Shown one piece after another: positions 19,025 to 30,900 of a DNA stretch of 64,000 nucleotides. Source of the stretch: Aurantiochytrium sp. KH105 (Eukaryota; Sar; Bigyra; Thraustochytrida; Thraustochytriidae); assembly GCA_003116975.1 (NCBI GenBank), contig BGKB01000175.1:62001-126000 (forward strand). Reading direction: 5' to 3'. The notes under the pieces were generated by a model, which ran no database searches, was not told the DNA's origin, and worked only from the letters and a program-made list of their open reading frames with translations. Every line of letters starts with the position of its first letter. Positions within the stretch are counted from its first letter, which is position 1. Both the position numbers and the translations under genes were made by a program.

Positions 19025-19050
19025 AGCGCGGATCCCATGGGATCCGCGCT
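19025..19050. repeat. Perfect 26 bp palindrome
   Basis: The half-site AGCGCGGATCCCA is followed directly by its reverse complement, with no spacer and no mismatch. The flanks do not continue the symmetry. Confidence 0.9.
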
Positions 19051-20620
19051 GGCTGTGGAGCCTTGCCTTCATTCATTCATTCGCAGAGGCCTCGCAGCAG
19101 GCAAGGCGCGCCTTGGCCGCCCGCGAGCGAATTCGCGGATACGTCTGCGCCCGGATCTGCATGCTGCGATCGATCCTGCGGGAGAAGGAAACGAGCGCGG
19201 CTCGCGGCTCGCTCGGCCAGCACGCTCGCGCGAAAACGCTCCGCTCGCCGCCGCGACGCCTTGCTCGCGGTCCTCGTCGCGGTCCTCGTCGCGGTGGCGG
19301 CGCGCGACCGTGCCTGCCTGCTTGCCGCTGCACGATCGTGGCGGCTCGTCTCCTCCTGCGCATGCGTCTCGACCGCGCGCGCGGGGTCTTGCTCCCGCGG
19401 CCGGGGCCCTCGCGGCGCGCCCGAGCGCGCTTGGTCCAACCCAGGGCCGCGCATTGCGCCCCGCGCGCGGCGCGCTTACTCCGGCGCGGACATGGATGGG
19501 TGGTGCGGCAAGAGGATAAGAGGGGCGGAGGAGGGAGGAAGGAGCGCGACGTATGCGACGCCAGGACCGAGTTTTTCCAGGATCTTTTGCAGGTTTTCCT
19601 CGTGCCACGAGCGTCTTGCAGGACATCTCAGCTTGGGCCTCGGCGCGGACAGGAAGGCGCTTGCGGCTGCGACTCGGCTTGCGACTTGGTTGGGCGCAGC
19701 GTGCGAGCTGCTGCTGCTGCTGCAGGCAGGTGCAAGTTGCATGTTGGTGATGTTTATTGGTGGTGGTGGTGGTGGAAATGTGTGAGAGCGCGAGGAAGGA
19801 TGGTCCTCGGAGACGGAGGGGAGAGGAGAGAGCAGAGCAGAAGACGTCGCTCGCAGGGTGGCTCGAGAGAGAGCGAGGAGGTGCAGCGCAGGTGCAGGTG
19901 CAGAGCGAGGGACGCGGCGCCGAGCTTGTGGCCCGGGCTAGCCTAGCCGTGCCGAGGGTTTCTTTTCAGCAGACGTCGACTATGGAAGTGAAGAAATAGA
20001 AAAATAATGAATGCATAAATAAAAGAATGAATGTGAAAAAAGTTATCACCCACATCACAGGCTGTGAGTGAGTCATGAGTGATGCTGAGCGCGGCCAGCT
20101 GCAGCTGCTCGAAGATGAATCGATCGAGCGATCGATCGAGCGATCTCTTGTGCTGGTCCTGGCCAGTTCAAAGCCAGCGCCGACGCAGCTCCGCTCCACG
20201 CGTGGGCGGCGCGATGCATTGTGGCCCAGGGTCTTGCACCGCGTAGGTTTGCTTGCTTGCCGGCGCACTGCGCTCGATCCGCCATCGATCCATCCATCGA
20301 TCGATCCTCGGTCAGCCAGATAAATAAAAGTAATTGAAAACAAGCATTAAAATGTAGCTTACAAAAGGTGTAGGAATGAAGGCCTGCCTGGCTGCCTGGT
20401 TGCCTGGCAGGAGGAACACGAGAGAGCGAATGAATGATTGGCAAAGGCGAGGCCAGGCCAGAGCCAACGCTCCCGCACCTCGGCGAGGAGCCATGCAGCA
20501 GGCCGCCGGTCGAGGCGTCGCCGCGAGCGCGGGACTGTCTCGATCGATGCCTGCAGCTGGCTGCGCCACCCGACTGCCGAGGTTCTCCTCCTCCTCGCAG
20601 TCAGTAATAGTAAACAAACC

Positions 20621-20626
<6 letters not shown>

Positions 20627-20652
<26 letters not shown>
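20627..20652. repeat. (ACAG)n tetranucleotide array
   Basis: About six ACAG units in the GC-rich spacer before the aconitase gene. Confidence 0.8.
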
Positions 20653-20654
<2 letters not shown>

Positions 20655-21053
20655 CGCGGCTCCAGGAATTTTCGCGCAGCCCGCCCGGTAAGGCCCGCAC
20701 GCGCGCGCGCCGCGCTCCTTCCCCGCCCCCGCGCGCGGCGCGGCCGCACCGGACCCCGCGCGTTCCGCCCGACCCAGCAGCGGTGGTCTGCAGCGCGGGN
20801 TTCGCGCGGCGGCAGAGGCGGCAAACCCCTTCGACCCCGAGCGAGGACCAGCACCCCGGTACGTGCGGCGCGTGCGTGCGCGCGAGCGAGCGAGCATGCG
20901 CGGAGGGCGAGCGCGCGGGCGCGCGGCGAGAGCGGAGAGCGCGCGGCGGCGCGCGGCGAGAGGCGGCGCGGCGAGCGGCGGCGGGCTTGGGTTTGAAAAG
21001 GGAGCGCGAAAAGATCGGGTTTGAATTGGCCGGCCTGCTGCTTTTTGTATTGG

Positions 21054-21094
21054 GTTGCATTGCATTACACTGCATTGCATTGCACTGCACTGCC
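21054..21094. repeat. (TGCAT/TGCAC)n pentanucleotide array
   Basis: About eight degenerate TGCAT/TGCAC pentamers some 700 bp before the aconitase start. Confidence 0.7.
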
Positions 21095-21802
21095 TTGTAA
21101 GGCGTGGAAAGGACCGAGGCGCGGCGGCGCTCAGGGTGCAGCAGCAGCAGCAGCAGCAGCCCGCGGGCGAGCGCGCGAGGGAGAGCGGCGCGGCGAGGCG
21201 CGGCGCGGCGCGGCAGAGAGAGGCCCGCCCGCTCGCCCGCGCGGGCGGAGAGAGAGGGAAAGAGCAGGAAAGCGCGGCCGGCGCTGTTCGCGGCGCTTCC
21301 TCGGCCGCGTCGGCAGAAAGGAAGGAAAGCGGAGGCTGGCGGGTGGATCCGACGGTGGATGTCAAGTGCTGTGCAATGCAAGAGGAAGAAGGGACCACCG
21401 GAGAGGCTGGAAATCATGCACAAGGAGAGCGGAGAGAGGGAGAGAGCGATGGCGGGCGGGCGGGCGGGCGGGCAAGCGATGGCCGCGAAAGAAAGGCACC
21501 GTGGTTCGTGAGCAAGGTCGAAAGAGGGAGTGAGAGGCTGAGCAGACAGAGAAGAGATCGCCACAACGTGAACACAAAGCGAGGTGGAAAAACGAGAGAG
21601 AGAGAGAGAAAGGGTGGGAAACGAAAAAAAATAAAAAGGAGAGAAAAAAAAAGATTGGAAAGAAACTGACGCTCACCACTCGAATCAATCGAACCACTTT
21701 GGTTGCTTGCGCGAAACCATTCGTTTCCATCTATCCATAACCTCAATCCTCACAGGAAAGCGCGCGTCTGTTCGGCTCAGACACAGTAACAACAAAGGCA
21801 AG

Positions 21803-24502
21803 ATGATCGGCCGTGTCCTCTCGCGCGGCGCGAAGCTCGCCGTCGCCGCGAGCGCCCGCCGCGGCGCCGTCGGCGCCAGCCTCACCGCCCACCATGGCGC
21901 CGCCACGCAGATGATCTCTGCGCGCGAGTTCTCCGCGTTCATGGACTCTTACGACGAGCACGTCGAGGAGCGCAAGGCCGAGGACATCGTCCCCCGCCCC
22001 CTCAACGCTGAGCAGATGAGCGACCTCGTCGAGCAGCTCAAGAACCCCGAGAAGGGCGAGGAGGAGCGCCTCGTCGAGCTCCTCGAGAGCCGCGTCCCCC
22101 CCGGTGTCGATGAGGCTGCTTACGTCAAGGCCAGCTTCCTCACCGCCGTGGCCAAGGGCGAGACCGAGAGCCCCCTCATCGACAGGAAGCACGCCGCCAA
22201 GCTTCTCGGCACCATGCAGGGTGGCTACAACGTCGCGCCCCTCATCGAGCTCCTCGACGACGAGGAACTCGGCCAGATCGCCGCCGATGCCCTCAAGCAC
22301 ACTCTCCTCGTCTTTGACGCCTTCCATGACGTCGAGGCCAAGGCCAAGGCCGGCAACGCCATGGCCAAGGAGGTCATTGAGTCCTGGGCCAAGGCCGAGT
22401 GGTTTCTCAAGAAGGAGAAGGTCCCCGAGAAGATCACCGTCACCATCTTCATGGTCCCCGGTGAGACCAACACCGATGACCTCTCCCCCGCCCCCGATGC
22501 CTGGTCGCGCCCGGACATTCCTCTCCACGCCAAGGCCATGCTCAAGAACCCCCGCGAGGGCATTGATGATGCCATGAAGCAAATCGCTGAACTCAAGGAG
22601 AAGGGCTTCCCCCTCGCCTACTGCGGTGATGTCGTTGGTACCGGCTCCTCGCGCAAGAGCGCCATCAACAGTGTGCTCTGGCACATGGGTGAGGACATCC
22701 CCTATGTGCCCAACAAGCGCACCGGTGGTGTCGTGCTCGGTGGCAAGATCGCCCCCATCTTCTTCAACACTGCCGAGGACTCTGGCGCCCTCCCCATTGA
22801 GATGGACGTTGAGAAGCTCAAGATGGGCAGCGTCGTCGACATCTACCCGTACGACGGCGTCGTTAAGGACCACGAGTCCGGCGAGGAGATTACCACCTTC
22901 AAGCTCGCCTCGGATGTCCTCTTTGACGAGGTGCAGGCCGGTGGCCGCATCCCGCTCATCATTGGCCGTGGCCTTACCGCTAAGGCTTGCGAGTCCCTCG
23001 GCAAGGAGCCCTCGGATGTCTTCCGCGTGCCCGGCAAGATCGAGCCCAAGGAGGACCAGGGCTACACGCTCGCCCAGAAGATGGTCGGCAAGGCCTGCGG
23101 CCTCGACGGTGTTCTCCCCCACAACTACTGCGAGCCCCTCATGACCACGGTCGGCTCCCAGGATACCACCGGCCCCATGACCCGCGACGAGCTCAAGGAT
23201 CTTGCCTGCCTTGGCTTCCAGTCTGACCTCGTCATGCAGTCCTTTTGCCACACCGCCGCTTACCCCAAGCCGGTCGATGTTGTCACCCACCACACTCTTC
23301 CGGACTTTATCCGCAACCGCGGTGGTGTTTCTCTCCGCCCCGGTGACGGTATCATTCACTCGTGGCTGAACCGCATGCTCCTCCCCGACACGGTCGGTAC
23401 CGGTGGTGACTCGCACACCCGCTTCCCCCTCGGTATCTCCTTCCCTGCCGGCAGTGGCCTCGTCGCCTTTGCCGCGGCCACCGGCTCCATGCCCCTCAGC
23501 ATGCCCGAGTCCGTCCGCGTCCGCTTCCACGGCGAGATGCAGCCCGGCATCACCCTCCGTGACCTTGTGCACGCCATCCCGTACCAGGCCATCAAGGACG
23601 GCCACCTCACCGTCGCCAAGCAGGGCAAGAAGAACATCTTCAGCGGCCGCATCCTCGAGATTGAGGGCCTCCCCAACCTCAAGTGCGAGCAGGCCTTTGA
23701 ACTCTCCGATGCCTCCGCCGAGCGCTCCGCCGCCGGCTGCACCATCGAGCTCAACGAGGAGCCCATCATTGAGTACCTCAAGAGCAACATTGTTCTCCTT
23801 CAGTGGATGATCGCCGAGGGCTACGGCGACGCCCGCACCATCGAGCGCCGCATTGGCAAGATGGAGGACTGGATCGCCAACCCCGTGCTTCTCCGCGCCG
23901 ACAAGAACGCCGAGTACGCCGCCACCATCGATATTGACCTCAACGAGATCAAGGAGCCCGTCGTCTGCTGCCCCAACGACCCGGATGATGCCAAGCTTCT
24001 CTCCGAGGTTCAGGGTGACAAGATTGACGAGGTTTTCATTGGCAGCTGCATGACCAACGTTGGCCACTTCCGCGCCGCTGGCAAGCTCCTCAGCCAGCAG
24101 GAGGGCGAGGTCCCCACCCGTCTCTGGATTGCCCCGCCCACCAAGATGGACGAGTCCACTCTCTCCGACGAGGGCTACTACTCGACCTTTGGCACCTCTG
24201 GCGCCCGCCTCGAGATGCCCGGCTGTTCGCTCTGCATGGGTAACCAGGCCCGCGTCAAGGAGAACTCCACCGTTGTCTCCACCTCGACTCGCAACTTCCC
24301 CAACCGCCTGGGCAAGGGCGCAAACGTCTACCTCGCCAGTGCTGAGCTCGCTGCTGTCTCGGCCATCTTTGGCTACCTCCCCACCCCGGAGGAGTACCTC
24401 AAGAAGCACGAGTTCCTCCAGAAGGACGCCGACGATACCTACCGCTACATGAACTTCAACGAGATGGACGACTACGTCGCCAAGGCCCAGGGCTCCAAGT
24501 AA
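21803..24502 (+). CDS. acnB: Aconitate hydratase B, bacterial type, probably mitochondrial
   Basis: 899 residues. Nearly every block of bacterial AcnB is recognisable, in the AcnB order (HEAT-like domain, swivelling domain 4, then 1-3): [84 protein letters not shown] and [14 protein letters not shown]. The [4Fe-4S] ligands are Cys749 (GSCMTN), Cys808 and Cys811 ([10 protein letters not shown]). They sit 39 residues later than in E. coli AcnB (710, 769, 772 from memory), which equals the length of the N-terminal extension [20 protein letters not shown], typical of a mitochondrial presequence. It converts citrate to isocitrate in the TCA cycle; AcnB also handles 2-methylcitrate intermediates. 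Third positions are almost all G or C, a sign of high expression; the antisense frame is open along the whole gene as a result. Confidence 0.95.
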   Translation: MIGRVLSRGAKLAVAASARRGAVGASLTAHHGAATQMISAREFSAFMDSYDEHVEERKAEDIVPRPLNAEQMSDLVEQLKNPEKGEEERLVELLESRVPPGVDEAAYVKASFLTAVAKGETESPLIDRKHAAKLLGTMQGGYNVAPLIELLDDEELGQIAADALKHTLLVFDAFHDVEAKAKAGNAMAKEVIESWAKAEWFLKKEKVPEKITVTIFMVPGETNTDDLSPAPDAWSRPDIPLHAKAMLKNPREGIDDAMKQIAELKEKGFPLAYCGDVVGTGSSRKSAINSVLWHMGEDIPYVPNKRTGGVVLGGKIAPIFFNTAEDSGALPIEMDVEKLKMGSVVDIYPYDGVVKDHESGEEITTFKLASDVLFDEVQAGGRIPLIIGRGLTAKACESLGKEPSDVFRVPGKIEPKEDQGYTLAQKMVGKACGLDGVLPHNYCEPLMTTVGSQDTTGPMTRDELKDLACLGFQSDLVMQSFCHTAAYPKPVDVVTHHTLPDFIRNRGGVSLRPGDGIIHSWLNRMLLPDTVGTGGDSHTRFPLGISFPAGSGLVAFAAATGSMPLSMPESVRVRFHGEMQPGITLRDLVHAIPYQAIKDGHLTVAKQGKKNIFSGRILEIEGLPNLKCEQAFELSDASAERSAAGCTIELNEEPIIEYLKSNIVLLQWMIAEGYGDARTIERRIGKMEDWIANPVLLRADKNAEYAATIDIDLNEIKEPVVCCPNDPDDAKLLSEVQGDKIDEVFIGSCMTNVGHFRAAGKLLSQQEGEVPTRLWIAPPTKMDESTLSDEGYYSTFGTSGARLEMPGCSLCMGNQARVKENSTVVSTSTRNFPNRLGKGANVYLASAELAAVSAIFGYLPTPEEYLKKHEFLQKDADDTYRYMNFNEMDDYVAKAQGSK

Positions 24503-24981
24503 ACACTTTGGTCCCAAGCATCATCTCTCTTCCTCCATTCAACTACTACTCACCCCTTTTGTCCCGTCACAGTCAATTTCGGCTCCCTTTTGTGCAAGTG
24601 CGCAAGTGCAAACTTGATACGAGGCGAGAAGCAGCATCATACTCGAGACCAATATTCGAAATATCGCGTCTGACTTGGGCCGAGCTTTTGCTCATCGCCC
24701 GGAACAATGCAAAACCTTGCAACAACATCAACAACAACTCAATCCTAAAAGAACGATCATAATTTTTTTGGAGTCGGTCGGTTTGACCAAAACCCCTATG
24801 TCTTTCTCGCGTGCTTTCGACGGAACGAAAAGCACGTGCTCCTTTGAGGAGAAGAAAGCTCGTACGCGAAACGTAGTCGACGGCGGGCAGAAAGCGCGAT
24901 TGGATGAATGGCGAAATTAGCTCAGCTTGTTTCAGAATTTCTATAACAGAGTCGCTGATGAAATGATGCGTGACTTAGACT

Positions 24982-25061
24982 TTGAGTTTTCTATTGCGTA
25001 AGCTCGCGTTTCTCTTATGCGTTGAGTTTTCTATTGCGCAAGCTCGCGTTTCTCTTATGCG
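24982..25061. repeat. 40 bp tandem duplication
   Basis: The unit starting TTGAGTTTTCTATTGCG occurs at 24982-25021 and 25022-25061 with one mismatch. The second copy is directly followed by the CTTG array. Confidence 0.95.
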
Positions 25062-25063
25062 TA

Positions 25064-25397
<334 letters not shown>

Positions 25398-25483
25398 CGC
25401 TTACAGTCAAAGTAGCAGGGGAAAGAAGAAGCCTGTCTCGTTTACACTTATTACCTACCCAAGGCGCAGGACAGCCGAGATTC

Positions 25484-26650
25484 TCAAAAGAACTTCGACT
25501 CGGCCAAGGTTTTCTGAAGAATTGACTGACCAATCCGCTCGATAATGTTCCGCATTAGTTCAGTGTCCGTGGCACATGTTGCAATGATGTTCCCCATCTG
25601 AGCCTCAACTTCCTTCGAACCACCCTCCATGTCTTGTTGGTCGCCATTCGCAGAAGCTGAGCCTGCATCTGGTAAAGGCTGACCATTTTGATCTTCTTTC
25701 TTTCGTGACAAAATGCCTGCCACCTTGACCTTGAAGAAGTTCACTACATCGTCGCGGTCGTTGTTTCCAGTGTAGTCGGGAAAAGTATCCGACAAATTGA
25801 GGCCCTTGAGCTTGGCCTCGAGAATGTCCACCTTATTGAGAAGTACGATGATTGTTGTCTGCCCAAAACACTCCGTCTCACGCACCATTTCCAGGAGGTC
25901 GAGCTGTGACTGCAATACATTTGCTCCGTTCTGCCCAAAGCTACAAAACTCTGAAAGGGAAAGAACGTACAAGACAGCGCTCACGCCCTCAGCATGTCGC
26001 GGCCACTCTGTTCGCTCGTGAGCCTGTCCACCAACGTCCACGCAATCGATTCTGAGCACTGCAGGCATACCCACAAGAGTCATGACCTCCATTTTGAAGT
26101 CAATCCTCTCGGAGTCGCTTGTTGATCGTCGTAAATGAAGAATGTCGTCATCAGTAGGCACAAAGTCGTCCCGCTTGATGCGATCCAGCTGCTTCAAAAA
26201 GTAACCGGTACTTATAGCAATGTTCCGGTCTTTCCGCGCCGCTTCCTGGTGTGTGGGGTGTTGGATTTCTTGAAATGCAGCCTGGATGCCGGGGTCATTC
26301 CACAACCTCTCCAACGAATCCCAAATCTCCAGCCGTGGCGCCGGCTTCGTCATGTCGCGCACCTTGTACGAGAGGAGCTCTGGCTTGATTTCGTCCACCA
26401 ACTCTTCGTTTTCTTCAAGAACTTCCACGCCGAAATCATCCGTCGCGGCATCGAGGTCAATGAGTGTTTCCATGATGTTTTCATGAATGCAGCCCCGGGC
26501 CCAGTCCCGGTCTTTCTCTTCGAACCCTTCTTTGTACAGCAAGCGCATCTGCTTAAAGATTGTGCTCTTGCCCACGTTTGCGCCACCTAATAAAAGCAGC
26601 TTTAGTTCCGACTCATGGACCTGAGAGCGCGATGAGCAAGCGCCCCCCAT
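25484..26650 (-). CDS. Heterotrimeric G-protein alpha subunit
   Basis: 388 residues. MGGACSS is a good N-myristoylation signal (Gly2, Ser6) with Cys5 available for palmitoylation, so it acts at the membrane. The G motifs are: P-loop GGANVGKST (22-30), switch I LHLRRSTS (171-178) with Arg174/175 and Thr177, DVGGQ (205-209) with the catalytic Gln209, NKVD (272-275) and TCATDT (358-363). The helical domain lies between residues 40 and 165. Differences from the standard subunit: the P-loop Glu of GAGESGKS is replaced (GGANVGKS), and an acidic/Gln insertion of about 35 residues (318-352) precedes TCAT. It would couple receptors to effectors. It diverges from the adenylyl cyclase gene. Confidence 0.93.
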   Translation of the reverse strand: MGGACSSRSQVHESELKLLLLGGANVGKSTIFKQMRLLYKEGFEEKDRDWARGCIHENIMETLIDLDAATDDFGVEVLEENEELVDEIKPELLSYKVRDMTKPAPRLEIWDSLERLWNDPGIQAAFQEIQHPTHQEAARKDRNIAISTGYFLKQLDRIKRDDFVPTDDDILHLRRSTSDSERIDFKMEVMTLVGMPAVLRIDCVDVGGQAHERTEWPRHAEGVSAVLYVLSLSEFCSFGQNGANVLQSQLDLLEMVRETECFGQTTIIVLLNKVDILEAKLKGLNLSDTFPDYTGNNDRDDVVNFFKVKVAGILSRKKEDQNGQPLPDAGSASANGDQQDMEGGSKEVEAQMGNIIATCATDTELMRNIIERIGQSILQKTLAESKFF

Positions 26651-27952
26651 AATCGCAGAATGATGCTGTAAAAGATGGCGCTCGTACGTAGTACCTCAAG
26701 AGCCTGAAAAACAAATCACAACAAAGTTTGCGCAGAGAGACGGGAGCTGCGCGGGCCACGCGAGCCGGCGTGGGCACTTCGCCAGCGTCAAGCAGCTCCC
26801 TGCCGGCCAGCGACGCTGCTCCGCCGCTTTCCACCCCTGCGTTCAAGGCGGAAAACACTGCGAAAATGCGTACTTTGTTCGGCGAGTCGGACGAAACACG
26901 ACACGACGCGGCCGCACACAATGAAGGCAAAGCCGTCGCGCGAGAGAGAGGTCGAGAGCTCGCTCGTACTCGCACTTGCTCGACTGCCGTCGTGCTTGCT
27001 CCCCGCCGCCCCGCGACTTTCGCGCGTCCCTCGCCAGCCGGACGTGGTTGTGGCCGTGGAGCACGAGGGCGAGGTGGGGGAAAAGGAGGGTGGCAGCTTT
27101 AATCTACTACTACTCACTCCACTTGGCTTCCGCGAAGCGATGCCTGCGGCCGCATCCAGCATCCAGCGCATGGGCGCTTCCCTTCTTTCCCCCCGACACG
27201 CACAATCTATCCGTTGAACCGCTCTCTACCGGGGGTGCTCATTGCCAGTCCCAGCCGCCCGACACCTAAGTGTCCTGGCTTGTGTCGCCACTACGAAGTA
27301 CCCACGAAGCGTCCGCAGCCGCTAGTTTCACTGTCAGTGTGCTGCGTAAAAGTGACTTTGCGATCGAATACCTACACGTTCTTGCTAAGGTATGAGCTTC
27401 CCTGCCCAAGGGCAGTTGCCCAAGGGCAAGCAAGAAGGGCAGGCACTTACGTTAACGATTTTGCGTTGCAGCGAGATTGAAGCATCTGCCTGGCTGACTG
27501 TGACTTTCAGTAGCTCGCTGGCGATAGACGGACAGATAAATCGATTGATCAAAAGTCTCGGTACCGGATCAGAGGCTCGTTGTCCGGTTCTCAGGCCACG
27601 GAAGACTTGTAAGTAGACGCATTCTTGCTTGACGATACTGATTTGCATCGAGTCGTGTGAGCAAGCAGCGAGAAAGACAGAGAGAGACAGGCAGAGAGAG
27701 GTTCTCTTGTTAGAGTGTGTGTACTTTTCACCGCGAGGCCATCGCAAGGCTTGAAGTGGAGCCGCCGCTGACCAGTGTTGTAGTGAGTGCACAGTGGAAC
27801 GAGCACTCGAACTCGTCAGCAAACCGCGGCCGGACGTGGACTCGATCGCGCGACGAGGTTCTCGCGCTCGCGCCCTGGCGGTCACAGCGAGAGGGGGTGC
27901 TCTTGCGTGCGTCTGCTGCATCGCAAAATTAAACTAAGGCGGGCGATTGGCC
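26651..27952. other. Divergent spacer, G-alpha / adenylyl cyclase
   Basis: 1.3 kb without a supported gene. It contains a candidate 5'-UTR intron (27390-27471) and, within that, a doubled TGCCCAAGGGCA motif (27403-27414 and 27417-27428). A further donor-like CTT|GTAAGT lies at 27609. Confidence 0.6.
27390..27471 (+). other. Candidate 5'-UTR intron of the adenylyl cyclase gene (82 nt)
   Basis: Donor AAG|GTATGAG, a GTTAAC branch-like site and a pyrimidine-rich acceptor TTTTGCGTTGCAG. The sites are good, but no coding constraint tests them. Confidence 0.35.
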
Positions 27953-30900
27953 ATGGCTGAGTCAAAGGTGCAAGACGATGACTGCGAGAGCATCGCACAC
28001 CGAGAACGCTTTGCAAGCAACGAGGAAAAGAAGGAGGATAACGATGACAATGATGATCATGTAGAGAGAAAAATCAGCGATAGCAATCGAGATTCTCTCG
28101 AGGGGAAACTAGCCCACGCTGACTCCTCCCCCATTAGCGTCCCTGAGCTCAGCCTCGGGGCCATGTACCATGCTAACAAAGGTGAAAAAGAATGTCAGGA
28201 CGACAGTACAGATGATGGCGACCGCTTTTTCTCCATGAGCGCCTCCAAGGACCCAAATTCCTACGATCCTGCGGAAGATGAAGATGCTTTCATCTCAAGC
28301 AGCGCTCGCAAGTCAACCAAGTTGTCTCTTCCACGATTCTCTGTCGGTTCCTTTATGGCCAGGTCAACATCCGAAGTATTAAGTATGCGTATCAGAGAAA
28401 ATGAAGGGTCAGCTTCATCTCATAAGCATCAAATGGGTACGCACCGTACCATCGGAGGTCCGCGTACTGGATCGGTTACTGTTTCTTCGCCGAGAGCAAT
28501 GTCCAGTGCACTACTCTCTTCCTCGCGATCATCGGGTCTTCTCAGCTCTCACAAGTTTCCAAGAGGCCAGTTAATGGACTCTCCTCGTGCAGCAGAATTA
28601 GGCGCTCGACTTCGATCGCTTGCATCCAGGGATATCCCCAAGCTTTCTTCCTTTGTTCCGAGGCAGCTCCTGACTTTTCTCGAGGAGAATGGTAATGTAA
28701 CACTTACGAGCCAAACTTCCCACGCGCTCGTCATGCTGGCAGACATTTCTGGTTTCACCGCGCTGAGCGAAAATCTTTGCTCGCGAGGACCCGAGGGAGT
28801 TGACGAGCTTTCTGAAATCATCAGTGACTTTCTCGGCGCGCTTATCAAAATTGTCAAGGCATATGGCGGAGATATTGTTGCCTTTGCTGGCGATGCGCTC
28901 ATCATCACCTGGGTTACCAGACCATCTGCCCTAGTGTACCAGACTCTGCGCGTCTTTCAGTGTGGGCTCGAGCTCGCGAGTCTCACGAGACCGCAGCTCA
29001 CGCTGCACATCGGCATTGCGTCAGGAAAGACGCATTTCACAATTATAGGCGGCACCGATGGCTCCTGGAACTGGCTGGTCATTGGTGAGGCCATCGTGCG
29101 AATGGGCGACGCCGAGGGTCACGCGAGCAGCAAGGAAGTTGTCGTGACCGAGGAAACCTATGCGCCCGTCAAAGAGTTTTGCAACGTTGAAACAATTGTG
29201 GAAGAGCGTGAAGACTCTCCAATTATGGTTGGTAGCTTTCACAGAAAGCGTGGGCTCGTTAAGCTCATAGGAGTCAACATGCCAGAGGAACTGGAGTCCA
29301 AAGCAGACATCTCACTCGTCGGTGGAAACATGATATTGTCGCAGATGTCAACCAAATTCAAAGTCACTTCAACATCTGCCGAGGCGCAAGATAACGCTTT
29401 GACAGCCGCTTACACGTCCGCGCTGAGCTTTGTGGACAAACTCCGCTGCTTCATTCCGGGCCCCGCCATCGAGGTTTTGCGCGCAGGAGAGCGCTACTTG
29501 AATGAGTACCGCAAACGTATCTGCGTGCTCTTCATTATGCTCGATGGTTTTTCGGTGGACATTTACGATCCAGACTCAGATGGCAAAACGCTCGCCAAAC
29601 TCTTTCACGAAACATTGCGAGACTTACAGCAGGTGCTCTTCAGCTACAACGGTCTCTTGCGCCAGTTTCTTGTTGATGACAAAGGCTGTGTCTTTATTGC
29701 GTGCTTTGGCGTGGCGGGTCACACACATCGTGATGATCCCACACGAGCTCTTGCCTGTGGTCTCAACATGGGCCGTATTTTGGAATCTCGAAAGATTCGA
29801 AGTTACATTGGTCTATCGACGGGAGCAGCCTTTTGCGGGGCCGTGGGGTCCACGGACCGCCGCGAGTACGCCATGGTAGGCCGCGACGTTAATTTGGCAG
29901 CGAGACTCATGAGTTTGAGTCGAAAGCGAGCGCTCCAAGAAGACCGATTCTCCATGCTCATTTGTAACGAAGAAACTTACACGGAGACCAAGACAGAACC
30001 CCAGGTTGAGTTCACGGCTCTTGAGCCAGTGCGCCTGAAAGGTTACGAAAACCTCGTGCAAACCTACCTTTGCGAGAACCGTGACGATGATGCTGCGCGC
30101 CGCGAGCTTAGTTTCAACGACTCGAGCGCGCTGGCAGAGCTTGTCGGTCGCCGCGACGTAAAGGAAAAGGTGTCGCAAGTCGCATCGAGCCTTGTGCCGG
30201 GCAAGCCTCAGGTTGTCACTATTTGCGGCGAACAAGGAATGGGAAAAACACTCGTGGCCATCCACCTCAAGGCCTTTCTCGAAAAACGCGGCTTTCAGTC
30301 CATATCTTGCAAGGTGTTTTCTGCATCGCAATCGACGCCATACGCTGTTTTCCAGCAGATTTTCTGGCAATTGCTAGGATTGGACCCCAGAGCTGATGTT
30401 GACATTGTGAAGCATCTCGGCACTTCCAAACTTTCCAAAGAGGACCTCGACGAGCGCAGGAAAAGACTGTTCAATGAACTTATGCTGCGTGTTGACGAGT
30501 ACGAGCAAGCGCTAAACTCGAGTATTGGGTTTCCGGTCGAAAAAAAATCGTCGCAAGGCTCTAAGGGAAACGAAGCAAACATGCCAAAGATCAACCGCGG
30601 ACGGTCAATGATGCAGCGGGCTCCTACAGTATCTCTTTTCCGCAGAGCAGGCTCGGTCACCTTGAGCCCCTCCGAGGTGCCAAAGCGCAGATTGAGTAAC
30701 GATATTGCTCCAAAGCGCGGTTTTCTTCGCGCGACAACGAGCATGTTTCTTTCTGCTGCGCCGCACTTAAAATCCTCGTCCAAGACAGAACTTGTGCAAA
30801 AGGCGTCTGCCTCGCCTAGACAAGGCCAGCGGCGAAGACGCGGGAGCACGGGCAGCGACGATTATGCGACAGTCAACCTCTTGGGGTCCCCAAGGAACCT

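Larger units (their letters stand above)
18443..21802. other. 3.4 kb spacer before the aconitase gene
   Basis: No supported gene. The GC-rich blocks (18850-19750, 20400-21500) generate many long but low-complexity frames on both strands. It contains an AAGAC pentamer array (18668-18698), a 26 bp perfect palindrome (19025-19050), CGAT repeats (20115-20145), an ACAG array (20627-20652), an N at 20800, TGCAT/TGCAC pentamers (21054-21094), a CAG run (21138-21160) and AG-rich sequence (21590-21660). The last few hundred bases are presumably the aconitase promoter and leader. Confidence 0.65.

Noticed and set aside
18858-21564. Several 200-400 codon frames on both strands before the aconitase gene
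   Set aside because: They overlap each other, are Arg/Ala/Pro-rich, cross an N and simple repeats, and show no recognisable motif.
21743-24517. 924-codon open frame antisense to the aconitase gene
   Set aside because: It mirrors a strongly G/C-third-position gene, which leaves the antisense frame without stops. Its translation is Leu/Gly/Val/Glu-rich with no domain, while the plus frame is clearly AcnB.
24594-24609. GCAAGTG boxes in the aconitase 3' flank as part of the phased promoter family
   Set aside because: Only 8 bp apart, in a convergent spacer, with no second pair; may be chance.
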